Of a stretch of DNA of 64,000 nt, positions 52,302-60,910 are shown piece after piece (the first letter of the stretch is position 1; every line of letters begins with the position of its first letter). The DNA lies in contig URRB01000011.1 in NCBI GenBank assembly GCA_900550195.1, positions 7,471 through 71,470 on the forward strand. Direction: 5' to 3'. A program made the translations under genes and the position numbers. The stretch is from an uncultured Collinsella sp. GTDB taxonomy: Bacteria; Actinomycetota; Coriobacteriia; Coriobacteriales; Coriobacteriaceae. Below the pieces are notes generated by a model. The model was not told the DNA's origin, ran no database searches, and was given only the letters and a program-made list of their open reading frames with translations.

Positions 52302-52474
52302 CGTTAAAGACTTCAGCCCGTGTGTCGCGTGCAGTGCGGCGCGTCGGAAACCGCCAGATACGCGGTCGGCGCCAACGGCCTGAACGAGGCAGCGGTCGGG
52401 GTGCATTCGGGAGCAGCTGAGCTTCGAGTAGGGTTAACCTAATTCGACCGCTCGCGGATGCATTTCAACCTTTG
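52302..52474. other. Intergenic segment, possible unannotated RNA
   Basis: About 170 bp, GC-rich and without an open frame, lies between one terminator and another (52475-52507). A transcript would end at the latter, so a small RNA is possible. I could not match it to SRP RNA, tmRNA, 6S or RNase P RNA. Confidence 0.3.
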
Positions 52475-52507
52475 GCGCCTTGCCCATCTTGGGTGAGGCG
52501 CTTTTTT
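52475..52507 (+). terminator. Orphan terminator
   Basis: GCGCCT (52475-52480) pairs with AGGCGC (52496-52501), with extra inner pairing, and runs into six T residues. No gene ends just upstream. Confidence 0.75.
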
Positions 52508-52571
52508 CGCTGCTGCGGCAGCTCCCGGTAATAAAATGAACCTCTAATGCCATTTCGATGAAAAGAGGCGC

Positions 52572-53408
52572 GTGCCTAGACGTATTAAACGAGTCGTCAT
52601 CGTCTCGTTCGCGCTCGTAGTTCCTGTTGCTGCCTGTACGGCTGTCCTGACGTATACCGATCGAAATAGTTCTTCCTCGCCGAGTACGGCTGACGAGGAT
52701 CTCCCTGTGCTCAAAATTGGCGTTACGGATAACGACCCCTATGTATATGTCGATACCACAGGCGATTACGCCGGTATCGATATCGATATCGCCCGCGAGG
52801 CGTGTGAGCGTGCGGGGCTCAAGCCGCAGTTTGTCGATATTGACTGGAACGATCGCGACCGGCTGCTCAAAAATGGTGATATCGATTGCCTATGGTGCGA
52901 TTACTCGCCCTGTTATCGCGAGGATAAGTATTACTGGACCGAGCCGTATCTAACCGTGACGGTCTCGGTTGCCGCCAAGAAGACGAGCGGCATCAAGTCC
53001 TTGTCGCATCTCGATGGAAGCAAGACCATTGCGGTGATTGCGGGCTCGGTGAGTGAGCGTCGATTGCTTGCGGGGGATCTGGGGATCTCGCCGGACGTTC
53101 AAATCAAATCGTATGGCTCTGCCGAGCTCTGCAAAGCCGCTCTAGCCAAAGGATATGTGGACTGCTGGATGGCGGACGTACGGTCGCTTGACCGACTCGT
53201 TGCCCAGTACCCCGGCCTTTATCGCGTGTTCGCTGACAACGTTATGACGGTTGACCTGGGTGTCGCGTTTGAGAACTGCTATGAAGGACCGGTCGTAAAG
53301 GATCTCAATACCGCGCTGTTCGACATGGATCGAGATGGCACGATTGACCGTATTTTGGGCAATTACAAGGCGGGAGCGACGACGAGTGAGCAAGGAGCGA
53401 ATTCATGA
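52572..53408 (+). CDS. Solute-binding protein, family 3 (lipoprotein)
   Basis: A 278-residue extracytoplasmic protein. A lipobox VAAC at Cys22 follows a hydrophobic signal. The mature part has the SBP_3 (amino-acid-binding) fold: LKIGVTDNDPYVYVDTTGDY, then GIDIDIAREACERAGLK, and GSVSERRLL in lobe 2. No ABC permease or ATPase genes are adjacent. The next gene, overlapping by four bases, is a membrane diguanylate cyclase, so it probably serves as a sensor rather than a transporter part. Start is GTG with AAGAGGCGC upstream. The ligand is unknown. Confidence 0.85.
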   Translation: MPRRIKRVVIVSFALVVPVAACTAVLTYTDRNSSSSPSTADEDLPVLKIGVTDNDPYVYVDTTGDYAGIDIDIAREACERAGLKPQFVDIDWNDRDRLLKNGDIDCLWCDYSPCYREDKYYWTEPYLTVTVSVAAKKTSGIKSLSHLDGSKTIAVIAGSVSERRLLAGDLGISPDVQIKSYGSAELCKAALAKGYVDCWMADVRSLDRLVAQYPGLYRVFADNVMTVDLGVAFENCYEGPVVKDLNTALFDMDRDGTIDRILGNYKAGATTSEQGANS

Positions 53409-54577
53409 CAAATGATGAGCGCCTCTTGCACAAAAAGAACCTGGTTGTCATAGCCGTCAGCGTTGTTGCCAGCATTGTCTTGCTGAATCTGCTGTTTATG
53501 GTCGGCACGCATCGCTGCCTCCATAAAACGCTTGGATTCGGTCAAGAGGCCATGGTGTTTTTGGAAAACGCTTGCGAAAAATATGATCGCTACGAACAGG
53601 GAAGAAAAACCGAGGCGACGCACGATTTGGATGCTGCGGTCGAATCGTTTGCGACGTTCCTGCCCCCTGGTCGCGTTGAGGTTAACGACGATCTTATCGA
53701 GCAATATGTCCATGCCGAGAACCTTTCGGGGCTGATGGTCATGGACTCCGACGGTCATATGACCGCCCACTACGACATCGATGGCCGCGATCCGCTCATG
53801 CTATGGCGAGAAGAACTGGCTTGCTCGTCGGTCGCATCGATGTATCAAGGTTCCAAAGTGTCCTACTCAACTGTCGTTGAGCGCCGCGATGTCGTTTTTG
53901 CCGTCTGTGCTGCCCCGTATGGCGACGGCGTTGCCCTGGCATACCGCTCATTCGTCCCCGATACGGCGGATGACTATTCGTATGCCATAGCCGATGTGCT
54001 TGCAAACAACACCTTCCACCAGGGCCCCACGGTGCTTGTTATGGAGGATGCGGAGATCGTCTCCTCTAATGATCCCGATGTCGACGTGTCGCTCGCTCGG
54101 CTCCTTGCCGGATCTGGAATCGAGTGGAAAGACGAAGGCCTGACGCGTATCGAGTATCGCGGAAGCAAATGGTACGCCGTGCGTGCGGCATACAAGGACT
54201 ATCGCCTGTTTGCACTGTATCCCAAAGCGGAGGTCATGTCAGACAGAGCTTCGTTTGTCGCCGCCGGTGTGTTGGTTTGTCTTGCGTTTTGGGTTGTGGT
54301 GCTGCTAGCGCGAAATATCGTTGACCATCGAAACTTAGCCGAAAAGGACAAACAGCTCGGCATTATCAATGCCATAAGTGCCATCTACGACTCGACCTTC
54401 CTTTTACATCTCGATACGCTCGAGATCGAGGGAATCAACATGTCGCCGGCGATAGCGAAGATATTTGCCGAACACAGCGAGGCGTATGACTTTATGGACA
54501 CGGTCTGCCGGGATATCGTGAGCCCCGAAAGCCGCGAAGCGGTTGTGGGACTCGTAGATATAAAGTACGCTTCGTGA
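53405..54577 (+). CDS. Membrane diguanylate cyclase, N-terminal part (frameshifted)
   Basis: A 390-residue protein that ends early. It has a first membrane helix (about 12-34), a Cache-like extracytoplasmic domain (about 35-280), a second helix (about 283-303) and the start of a PAS domain that breaks off at DIKYAS. The next open frame, shifted by one base (+1), continues the PAS and the GGDEF domain. One extra base between about 54564 and 54577 would explain the break. ATGA overlap with the solute-binding gene ties it to that sensor. Either a pseudogene, a sequencing error or a programmed shift. Confidence 0.75.
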   Translation: MTNDERLLHKKNLVVIAVSVVASIVLLNLLFMVGTHRCLHKTLGFGQEAMVFLENACEKYDRYEQGRKTEATHDLDAAVESFATFLPPGRVEVNDDLIEQYVHAENLSGLMVMDSDGHMTAHYDIDGRDPLMLWREELACSSVASMYQGSKVSYSTVVERRDVVFAVCAAPYGDGVALAYRSFVPDTADDYSYAIADVLANNTFHQGPTVLVMEDAEIVSSNDPDVDVSLARLLAGSGIEWKDEGLTRIEYRGSKWYAVRAAYKDYRLFALYPKAEVMSDRASFVAAGVLVCLAFWVVVLLARNIVDHRNLAEKDKQLGIINAISAIYDSTFLLHLDTLEIEGINMSPAIAKIFAEHSEAYDFMDTVCRDIVSPESREAVVGLVDIKYAS

Positions 54578-54581
54578 ACGT

Positions 54582-55205
54582 ATGGAGGGCGTACCATACT
54601 TGGCTGCCGAGGTGCGAGATTGTCGAGGCGCTTGGTACTCGCTACAGGTTGTCCCCCAGCATCGCGATGAGCAAGGCCGGCTGGAGTCGGTTGTCGTGGC
54701 GACGCACAACATATCGATGGTCAAGCATGCCGAGGAGCTGTCATACCAAGATAAACTGACGGGGCTTCGCAACCGCAACTATCTGGAATCGCGTGGAGAT
54801 AGCCTGGTAAACGAGGACTTGCCGGTGAGCGTGATTATGGTGGACTGTAATTATCTCAAGCGGACCAACGACATCTATGGTCACGAGATGGGGGATGAGC
54901 TGCTGCGACGGACGGCGTCCGTGCTGCGGCGGGTGGCTGGTGCGGATTACCTGCCGATGCGCGTTGGCGGCGACGAGTTTTTGCTGGTTTGCCCCCATAC
55001 TGACAACGAGTCTGCGCTCGGGCTGGAACAGGACCTTCGTCTCGGTCTTGCCGCGGTAAGCGATGAGACCCTGACGGTCAGCGCATCGATTGGCGTGGCG
55101 ACCGTCGAGACGGCTGGAAATACGCTGGCCGATGTATATCGCGTCGCCGACCACAATATGTATCGTGAGAAGCGCATGGTCCACGTACAGGGTGCGGACT
55201 GCTAA
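54582..55205 (+). CDS. Diguanylate cyclase GGDEF domain, C-terminal part (frameshifted)
   Basis: A 207-residue frame with the end of a PAS domain (VRDCRGAWYSLQVVPQHRDE) and a full GGDEF domain: DKLTGLRNRNYLE, VDCNYLKRTNDIYGHEMGDE and the active loop VGGDEF. GGDEF proteins make cyclic di-GMP from two GTP. The inhibitory RxxD site ahead of the loop is not conserved (AGAD), so feedback inhibition may be absent. No ribosome site precedes its ATG, which supports its being the shifted end of the preceding gene rather than a separate one. Confidence 0.8.
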   Translation: MEGVPYLAAEVRDCRGAWYSLQVVPQHRDEQGRLESVVVATHNISMVKHAEELSYQDKLTGLRNRNYLESRGDSLVNEDLPVSVIMVDCNYLKRTNDIYGHEMGDELLRRTASVLRRVAGADYLPMRVGGDEFLLVCPHTDNESALGLEQDLRLGLAAVSDETLTVSASIGVATVETAGNTLADVYRVADHNMYREKRMVHVQGADC

Positions 55206-55318
55206 TCTTGCCCCCACCAGTCCAAGCATCGTAGGATGTTGAATCGGTGCTTGCGATAATAAGTCGGTCCAGGCGGGGATAATAGACGTCTGAAATTTCT
55301 TTCTGAGAGGGGATCTCA

Positions 55319-55582
55319 ATGATTAGTTTTGACTACAAGCCTCAGGGTGTATGCTCTCGCAATATTCACCTCAATCTCTCTGACGATGGCAGCAAGGTGC
55401 TGGGTGTCGAGTTTACTGGCGGCTGCGATGGCAACCTCAAGGCCATCTCCAGGCTGGTCGAGGGCGCTCCCGCCGATCGCGTAATCGAGGTTCTCGCCGG
55501 TAATACCTGCGGTATGAAAAAGACCTCTTGCGCCGATCAGCTTACGCGCGCTATCGAGGCCGCTCGCGCAGAGATCGCCTAA
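55319..55582 (+). CDS. TSCPD-domain protein (TIGR03905 type)
   Basis: An 87-residue protein with a GGCDGNLKAISRL and TCGMKKTSCADQL pattern: three conserved cysteines that suggest metal binding, as in the ribonucleotide-reductase-linked TSCPD family. Start is preceded by GAGAGGGGATC. It overlaps the next gene by one base (TAATG), so both are translated together. Function is unknown beyond the family. Confidence 0.85.
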   Translation: MISFDYKPQGVCSRNIHLNLSDDGSKVLGVEFTGGCDGNLKAISRLVEGAPADRVIEVLAGNTCGMKKTSCADQLTRAIEAARAEIA

Positions 55583-56793
55583 TGAGCATCGCTGATCGCT
55601 TTAAGAATGGAATAACGCGTCGAGGTTTTGTGCTGGGTGGCGCCGCTACCGGTGCTGCTGCCGTACTGGCCGGTTGCTCGAAAAAAACGGGCACGAGTGA
55701 TGACGCCGCTGGCGAGCCGCAGGTTATCAAGGACGATTCGAAGATTGTCTCGATCACTGATGAGTACGAAGCTGTCGATATCGATCTTGAGCCCGCGGCC
55801 TCGTGGACGCTGCCGCTGGGCACGCTGCTGTACTACTGCGATGGCGACTACGCTGCCGCGATGATGGCGCCTGCTTCTGCCCTGCATGCCAATACGCTTG
55901 GTGTGCTCAACCTGGGCGATGGCTCGCTTACCACACTTATCGAGGATCCCATCGAGGGAACCGGTTATGCGTTTTACGACGTTCGCGCGGGTGATGGCGT
56001 GTTCGCATGGGTCGAGATGAACTTTGCCAATGCGTCTTGGAAACTCTATGCGCAAAACCTTGCAGGCTCCTCCCTTACCGGCAACGCTGTCGAGCTCGAC
56101 CGCGGCGGCGAAAACTACGATCCGCCGCTCTTCACAGCGTATGGGTCGTCGGTCATCTGGTATAAGATGCCTTCGTCCGGCGGCACCAAGACGAGTAACG
56201 ATTCGTACTGCTACCGTCAGTCGCCCAGCGAGTCCAAGCCTGAGACTATTTGGAAGTCAACGGGCCGCTTCGCATCCGCCCCGCGTGTGAGCGACGGCAT
56301 CCTGACCATCTCACCCCGCGTGCACAATGATGAGGGCGTCTATTACGGTATGACGGCGATTGACCTGACTGACGGCAACAACACGAAGCGAGCTCAGCTG
56401 GTGCTTCCTTCGTCGGTTTCGCCTTTCGAGGCCGTGTATATGGGAGACACCTTCGTGTTCTCCATTGAGGCGACGTATAGCGGTGTGGGCAGCCTGGGCA
56501 ATATGGGCACCTATATCGGTAACGAGGGCGGGCCGTACCTCTTCCTTTCGCGTGAGCCGCTCGCGTGCGCTGCGGGAAGGAAAAATAAATACCTGGTTAA
56601 AGTTCAGGCGTCGCATTTTCTGATTGACACTTCGGCTAAGACCTACGGCTCGCTTCTGTCGCCCGATCGAGCCTTGGAGTATGGCGATTATCCTGCTACG
56701 GCGGGTAAATCGAATTCGTTCTTAACGTACGCAACGGTGCGTAACAGCCAGGGAATTCCCGAGACGGTTACCGCTCGCTTGTTCTCTCTTTAG
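55582..56793 (+). CDS. Tat-exported lipoprotein of unknown function
   Basis: A 403-residue protein. The N terminus has a twin-arginine motif (TRRGFVLGGAAT) and a lipobox LAGC, which together mark a Tat-secreted lipoprotein. The mature part is rich in beta strands (repeated short patterns such as SWTLPLGTLLYYCDGDYAAA and GVYYGMTAIDLTDG), suggesting a beta-propeller-like fold, but no family was recognised. Start overlaps the TSCPD gene stop. A response regulator follows 153 bp later. Confidence 0.7.
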   Translation: MSIADRFKNGITRRGFVLGGAATGAAAVLAGCSKKTGTSDDAAGEPQVIKDDSKIVSITDEYEAVDIDLEPAASWTLPLGTLLYYCDGDYAAAMMAPASALHANTLGVLNLGDGSLTTLIEDPIEGTGYAFYDVRAGDGVFAWVEMNFANASWKLYAQNLAGSSLTGNAVELDRGGENYDPPLFTAYGSSVIWYKMPSSGGTKTSNDSYCYRQSPSESKPETIWKSTGRFASAPRVSDGILTISPRVHNDEGVYYGMTAIDLTDGNNTKRAQLVLPSSVSPFEAVYMGDTFVFSIEATYSGVGSLGNMGTYIGNEGGPYLFLSREPLACAAGRKNKYLVKVQASHFLIDTSAKTYGSLLSPDRALEYGDYPATAGKSNSFLTYATVRNSQGIPETVTARLFSL

Positions 56794-56946
56794 TCTCCGA
56801 GGGGTTAAAAAGGCGTCGACAGGGGAATAAGCGCGTTGTGACTATGAGTACCGCCCGCCGAGCTATCGCACCCATGCGACGCCCGGTGGGCTCAGGTGCG
56901 TTAAAATGAGCTTGTTCTTAGCTAATTGAGACAGGGGGGCCGTGTT

Positions 56947-57669
56947 ATGGCTTCAGATGCAAAAAAGATTCTGCTGGTCGAGGATGAGAAGGCAATCCGC
57001 GACGCTGTCGCTGCCTATCTCGAGCGCGAGGGCTATTGGGTTGTGGGCGTGGGCGACGGCCAGTCCGCTATCGAGGAGTTCGAGAAGCATCAGTTCGACC
57101 TGGTCGTGCTCGACCTCATGCTCCCTAAGATTCCCGGCGAGCGCGTTTGCCGCACCATTCGCGATACCTCGGATGTCCCCATCATTATGCTGACGGCCAA
57201 GGGCGAGATCGAGGACCGTATTATCGGCCTCGAGCTCGGTGCCGACGACTACCTGATCAAGCCGTTCTCGCCGCGCGAGCTTGTCGCGCGCGTGCGTGCC
57301 TTGTTCCGCCGTGCCCACCAGGCCGATGAGCCGGCCGTCGAGGTGCTCGACTTTGGCGATCTGGTCATTGACATCTCGGGCCACAAGATTTTGGTCGAGG
57401 GCAAGGAAGTCGACCTGACGGCTTCCGAGTTCAAGCTGCTCACCACGCTTGCCCGTCACCCCGGCCGCGTCTACAACCGCATGGAGCTGGTCGAGAAGGT
57501 GCTCGGCTACGACTTTGAGGGTTACGAGCGCACCATCGACAGCCACGTGAAGAACCTTCGCGCCAAGCTGGGCGACGACCCCAAGAAGCCCAAATGGCTC
57601 TACACCGTCCACGGTGTCGGCTACCGCTTCGAGGCTCCGACCAAGACCGATAAGTCGGACGAGAAATAA
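56947..57669 (+). CDS. Response regulator, OmpR/PhoB family
   Basis: A 240-residue protein. The receiver domain has the acidic pair VEDE, the phospho-acceptor Asp in DLVVLDLMLPK and the Lys in NLIKPF-like ADDYLIKPFSP. The C-terminal winged helix is of the OmpR type (DLTASEFKLLTTLARHPGRV then YTVHGVGYRF). The ATG at 56947 has AGGGGGG upstream. A histidine kinase gene follows 12 bp later, the expected pair. No adjacent target gene is obvious; resemblance to phosphate-type regulators is not specific. Confidence 0.92.
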   Translation: MASDAKKILLVEDEKAIRDAVAAYLEREGYWVVGVGDGQSAIEEFEKHQFDLVVLDLMLPKIPGERVCRTIRDTSDVPIIMLTAKGEIEDRIIGLELGADDYLIKPFSPRELVARVRALFRRAHQADEPAVEVLDFGDLVIDISGHKILVEGKEVDLTASEFKLLTTLARHPGRVYNRMELVEKVLGYDFEGYERTIDSHVKNLRAKLGDDPKKPKWLYTVHGVGYRFEAPTKTDKSDEK

Positions 57670-57681
57670 AGGAAATCACAT

Positions 57682-59247
57682 ATGACACCTGCGCGCTTTG
57701 AAATCGGGCAAAAGCATAAGCAGGAGAACGAGGCGGGTTCCAAGGCTAGTTGGAACACGCCTCGTTCCGATTCACGGCCAACGATGAGCTATCCCTCGCG
57801 TATGGCCCTGGCTTTTGCCCTGACATCGCTCATGACGGTATTGGTATTGGTGGGCGTAGTCTCCGTTGTATGGGGCACGGTTTTTACGGATTACACGCGC
57901 TCCAATATTGTCGAAATCGCCAATTCCGCTGCCGAAAAGTTGGCAACGTCATATGAGGAAAACGGTTCTTGGACCGCGGGGGAGCTGCGTACGGTCGCGA
58001 CATCGAGCTTGGTGTCCGACGATCTTGGTATGCAGGTCGTCAATAAAAAGGGCGTCATCGTCTACGACGACTCGTGGCCCTCGGCAAGCGCTACTGCCGA
58101 TGTACGCGAAAATCAGGCGACGACCGACGGTACGAGCGGAAAGAAGGCATCGCACAGTCCAGTCTCGTCTGCTCCCACCGATTCCAATAGTGTTGCCAAC
58201 GTTGAGATCGTGACGTCCTCCGGCGAGCACGTGGGTCAGGTCAAATTGTGGGCGATTGGCTCCGATGCCCTGCTCACCAGGGCAGACTCAGCATTCAGAG
58301 AGAAGACCTTTAACGCCATGGCCCTTGCCGCGGTTGTGGCCGTCTGCATCTCGGTCGTTATCGGAGCGCTCATGTCGCGCATGCTCACCAAGCCGATTCA
58401 TCGTATTACCAGCACCGCCAAGCAGATTCGCGATGGAGACCTGTCCGCTCGTACGGGCTTGCGCGGCGATGATGAGATCGATCAGCTGGGAGAGACCTTC
58501 GACGAGATGGCCACCTCGCTCGAAAAGGATATGAAGCACGAGAAGCGCCTGACCTCTGATGTTGCCCACGAGCTGCGTACGCCGCTCATGGCCATGCTTG
58601 CAACGGTCGAGGCCATGCAGGACGGCGTGTATCCCACCGACGACGAGCATCTGGAGACGGTCGCTTCCGAGACGCGTCGTCTGGCCCGTCTGGTTCAGCA
58701 GATGCTCGACCTGTCGCGCATGGAAAACAGTACCGCGCCGCTCAACCTGGAGCCGGTGGATATGGTGCCGTTTGTGCGTTCGATTGTGAATGGCCAGGAG
58801 CGCCTGTTTGCCGACCGTGACCTGCGTTTGCGCTTTGCAGATGAGACGCAGGGCCACGATGACGTGGTCGAGGCAGATCCCGACATGATCACGCAATGCG
58901 TTATCAACCTCATGAGCAACGCCATGCGTTACACCCCCGAGGGGGGTTGGGTCGTGGTTTCGGTGCTCAGCGACCGCAAGCACGTCGATATCGCGGTTTC
59001 GGATACGGGCATCGGTATCGCCAAGGATGATTTGTCGCGCATCTTCGGTCGTTTTTGGCGTGCCGACGCCAGTCGCGCCCGCGAGGCGGGTGGTCTGGGC
59101 GTGGGCCTCGCCGTGACCAAGCAGATTGTCGAGCGTCATCACGGCTACATATCCGTGGAGTCGGAGCTTGGAAAGGGTACGACTTTTACGATTCATCTGC
59201 CTCGCGAGCACACGGCGGACGCGGCATCTACTACAATGGAGCACTAG
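57682..59247 (+). CDS. Sensor histidine kinase
   Basis: A 521-residue kinase. A first membrane helix (about 40-66), an extracytoplasmic sensor region (about 67-205), a second helix (about 212-232), a HAMP domain, then the His box LTSDVAHELRTPL, N box NLMSNAMRYTPEGG, and G boxes DTGIGIAKDDLSRIFGRFWR and GGLGVGLAVTKQIV. It autophosphorylates and passes phosphate to the adjacent regulator. Ribosome site AAAGGAAA precedes the ATG. The sensor domain gives no clue to the signal. Confidence 0.92.
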   Translation: MTPARFEIGQKHKQENEAGSKASWNTPRSDSRPTMSYPSRMALAFALTSLMTVLVLVGVVSVVWGTVFTDYTRSNIVEIANSAAEKLATSYEENGSWTAGELRTVATSSLVSDDLGMQVVNKKGVIVYDDSWPSASATADVRENQATTDGTSGKKASHSPVSSAPTDSNSVANVEIVTSSGEHVGQVKLWAIGSDALLTRADSAFREKTFNAMALAAVVAVCISVVIGALMSRMLTKPIHRITSTAKQIRDGDLSARTGLRGDDEIDQLGETFDEMATSLEKDMKHEKRLTSDVAHELRTPLMAMLATVEAMQDGVYPTDDEHLETVASETRRLARLVQQMLDLSRMENSTAPLNLEPVDMVPFVRSIVNGQERLFADRDLRLRFADETQGHDDVVEADPDMITQCVINLMSNAMRYTPEGGWVVVSVLSDRKHVDIAVSDTGIGIAKDDLSRIFGRFWRADASRAREAGGLGVGLAVTKQIVERHHGYISVESELGKGTTFTIHLPREHTADAASTTMEH

Positions 59248-59357
59248 CTTTTCGCTATTCGGTGAAGGAGGGGGTTTCGTCCCTGCCGCTCCGAGTTTGC
59301 GAAAACGTGCGGGAAAGAACCCGCATTACTGTCGTATTTAGGTAAGGAGTGACTCAC

Positions 59358-60245
59358 GTGACAACGATGGAGCGTCGTCCGGATTCCCGTGGCAAGGTTC
59401 GTGATATTTACGATGCCGGTGAAAACCTGCTGATGGTCGCCACCGACCGCATTTCTGCGTTCGACTTCATTCTTCCCGACGAGATTCCGTTTAAGGGAGA
59501 GGTGCTCAATCGCATCTCGGCATTCTGGTTCGATAAGTTTGCCGACATCGTTCCCAACCATCTCGTTTCCATCGACCCGGCGGATTTCCCCGAGGAGTTT
59601 GCTGAGTATCGTGACTACCTCGCTGGCCGCGCCATGCTGGTTAAGAAGGCCCAGACGATTCCTATCGAGTGCATCGTCCGCGGCTATCTGACCGGTTCGG
59701 GCAAGAAGACCTACGACGAGAACGGCACCGTCTGCGGCATCCAGCTGCCTGAGGGCCTGACCGAGGCTTCCAAGCTTCCCGAGCCGTTGTTCACGCCGTC
59801 CACGAAGGCCGAGATCGGTGACCACGACGAGAACATCTCGTTCGAGCGTTGCTGCGAGATCGTGGGCGAGGACATCGCCACGCAGATTCGTGACCTTTCC
59901 CTCAAGATCTACAAGGCCGCTGCCGAGTACGCCGCGACCCGTGGCATCATCATTGCCGACACCAAGTTCGAGTTTGGTGTCATCGATGGCAAGGTCACGC
60001 TGATCGACGAGTGCCTCACGCCCGACTCCAGCCGTTTCTGGCCTGCTGCCAGCTACGAGGAGGGCAAGATCCAGCCTAGCTACGACAAACAATTCGTCCG
60101 CAATTGGCTCAAGGCCAACTGGGATATGACGGGGGAGACCCCGCACCTGCCCGCCGAGGTCATCGATGGCACGTCCGAGCGCTATCGCGAGGCCTTCCAG
60201 ATCATCACGGGCTCCCAGTTCACAAGCATGAAGGAGAACGCATAA
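59358..60245 (+). CDS. purC: Phosphoribosylaminoimidazole-succinocarboxamide synthase
   Basis: PurC joins CAIR and aspartate with ATP to give SAICAR. The 295-residue protein has GKVRDIYDAGENLLMVATDR near the N terminus and ECIVRGYLTGSG, signatures of the family, at the long-variant length. GTG at 59358 has AAGGAG eight bases upstream; a GTG nine bases earlier is too close to that site. The next gene starts immediately after its stop. A ZTP riboswitch was looked for in the leader and not recognised. Confidence 0.95.
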   Translation: MTTMERRPDSRGKVRDIYDAGENLLMVATDRISAFDFILPDEIPFKGEVLNRISAFWFDKFADIVPNHLVSIDPADFPEEFAEYRDYLAGRAMLVKKAQTIPIECIVRGYLTGSGKKTYDENGTVCGIQLPEGLTEASKLPEPLFTPSTKAEIGDHDENISFERCCEIVGEDIATQIRDLSLKIYKAAAEYAATRGIIIADTKFEFGVIDGKVTLIDECLTPDSSRFWPAASYEEGKIQPSYDKQFVRNWLKANWDMTGETPHLPAEVIDGTSERYREAFQIITGSQFTSMKENA

Positions 60246-60821
60246 GTGAGTACCCGTAGCGCCACGAACAAGCGCACGCAATCCCACGAAGTTACCGGGG
60301 TTGCGCGCAAGTCTGCCGCATCTGCTAAGCCCGCCCGCCAAGCAGCGAGCTCCGTTCGCGTCGTGCCGGCTTCGTCTAAGGCACGCCGCAAAGAGCTCGA
60401 GAAGGGCGAGAACCTCGAGGGCCTCTCTAAAGAGGAGAAGCGCGCCCGCAAGGCTAAGCAGCGCGCCAAGGAGGACCGCATCTATACGGTGTCGAATATC
60501 CTCCTCAAGCAGGACGAGGACTACACCAAGCGCCGTCGCATCTGGTGGATTGTGCTCGCCATTGGCATGGTGCTCGTCGTGGCAATTTGGGCCTCGCTGT
60601 ACTTCGCTCCCGCTGGCATGGTGTCCAGCCCTGTCCAGATGGTCGGCATCGTTTTGTCCTATGTCATCATCCTAGGTGACTTTATCTACGACTTCGCTCG
60701 TATTCGTCCCTTGCGCAACATGTACCGCGCGCAGGCCGAGGGCATGTCCGAGAACAAGCTCAACGCTCTTATCGAGCGCGCAGCTGCCGAGGAGGACAAG
60801 AAGGACTCCAAGAAGAAGTAG
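60246..60821 (+). CDS. Lysine-rich membrane protein of unknown function
   Basis: A 191-residue protein starting with GTG directly after the purC stop. The first about 95 residues are basic and Ala/Lys-rich (RKELEKGENLEG, then RARKAKQRAKEDR), and two membrane helices follow (about 98-120 and 125-147). The C terminus is again charged and lysine-rich. No family was recognised; coupling to purC suggests co-transcription. A terminator follows. Confidence 0.65.
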   Translation: MSTRSATNKRTQSHEVTGVARKSAASAKPARQAASSVRVVPASSKARRKELEKGENLEGLSKEEKRARKAKQRAKEDRIYTVSNILLKQDEDYTKRRRIWWIVLAIGMVLVVAIWASLYFAPAGMVSSPVQMVGIVLSYVIILGDFIYDFARIRPLRNMYRAQAEGMSENKLNALIERAAAEEDKKDSKKK

Positions 60822-60851
60822 CGTTTGCATACATACTTATCGCTAAGATAT

Positions 60852-60883
60852 AAGGCGCCTCGTTTTTGCGGCGCGCCTTTTTA
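60852..60883 (+). terminator. Terminator of the purC operon
   Basis: AAGGCGC (60852-60858) pairs with GCGCCTT (60873-60879) and runs into T residues. Confidence 0.85.
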
Positions 60884-60910
60884 CTGTTCTATAGATAGAT
60901 GGAGTGGCAC

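Noticed and set aside
52320..52470. Possible SRP RNA (a GGGAGCAGC-like segment is present)
   Set aside because: The matching 5' side and closing helix of the SRP core could not be found.
59250..59357. Possible ZTP riboswitch before purC
   Set aside because: The conserved helices and CCGCC-type motif were not recognised; only a short GC hairpin is present.
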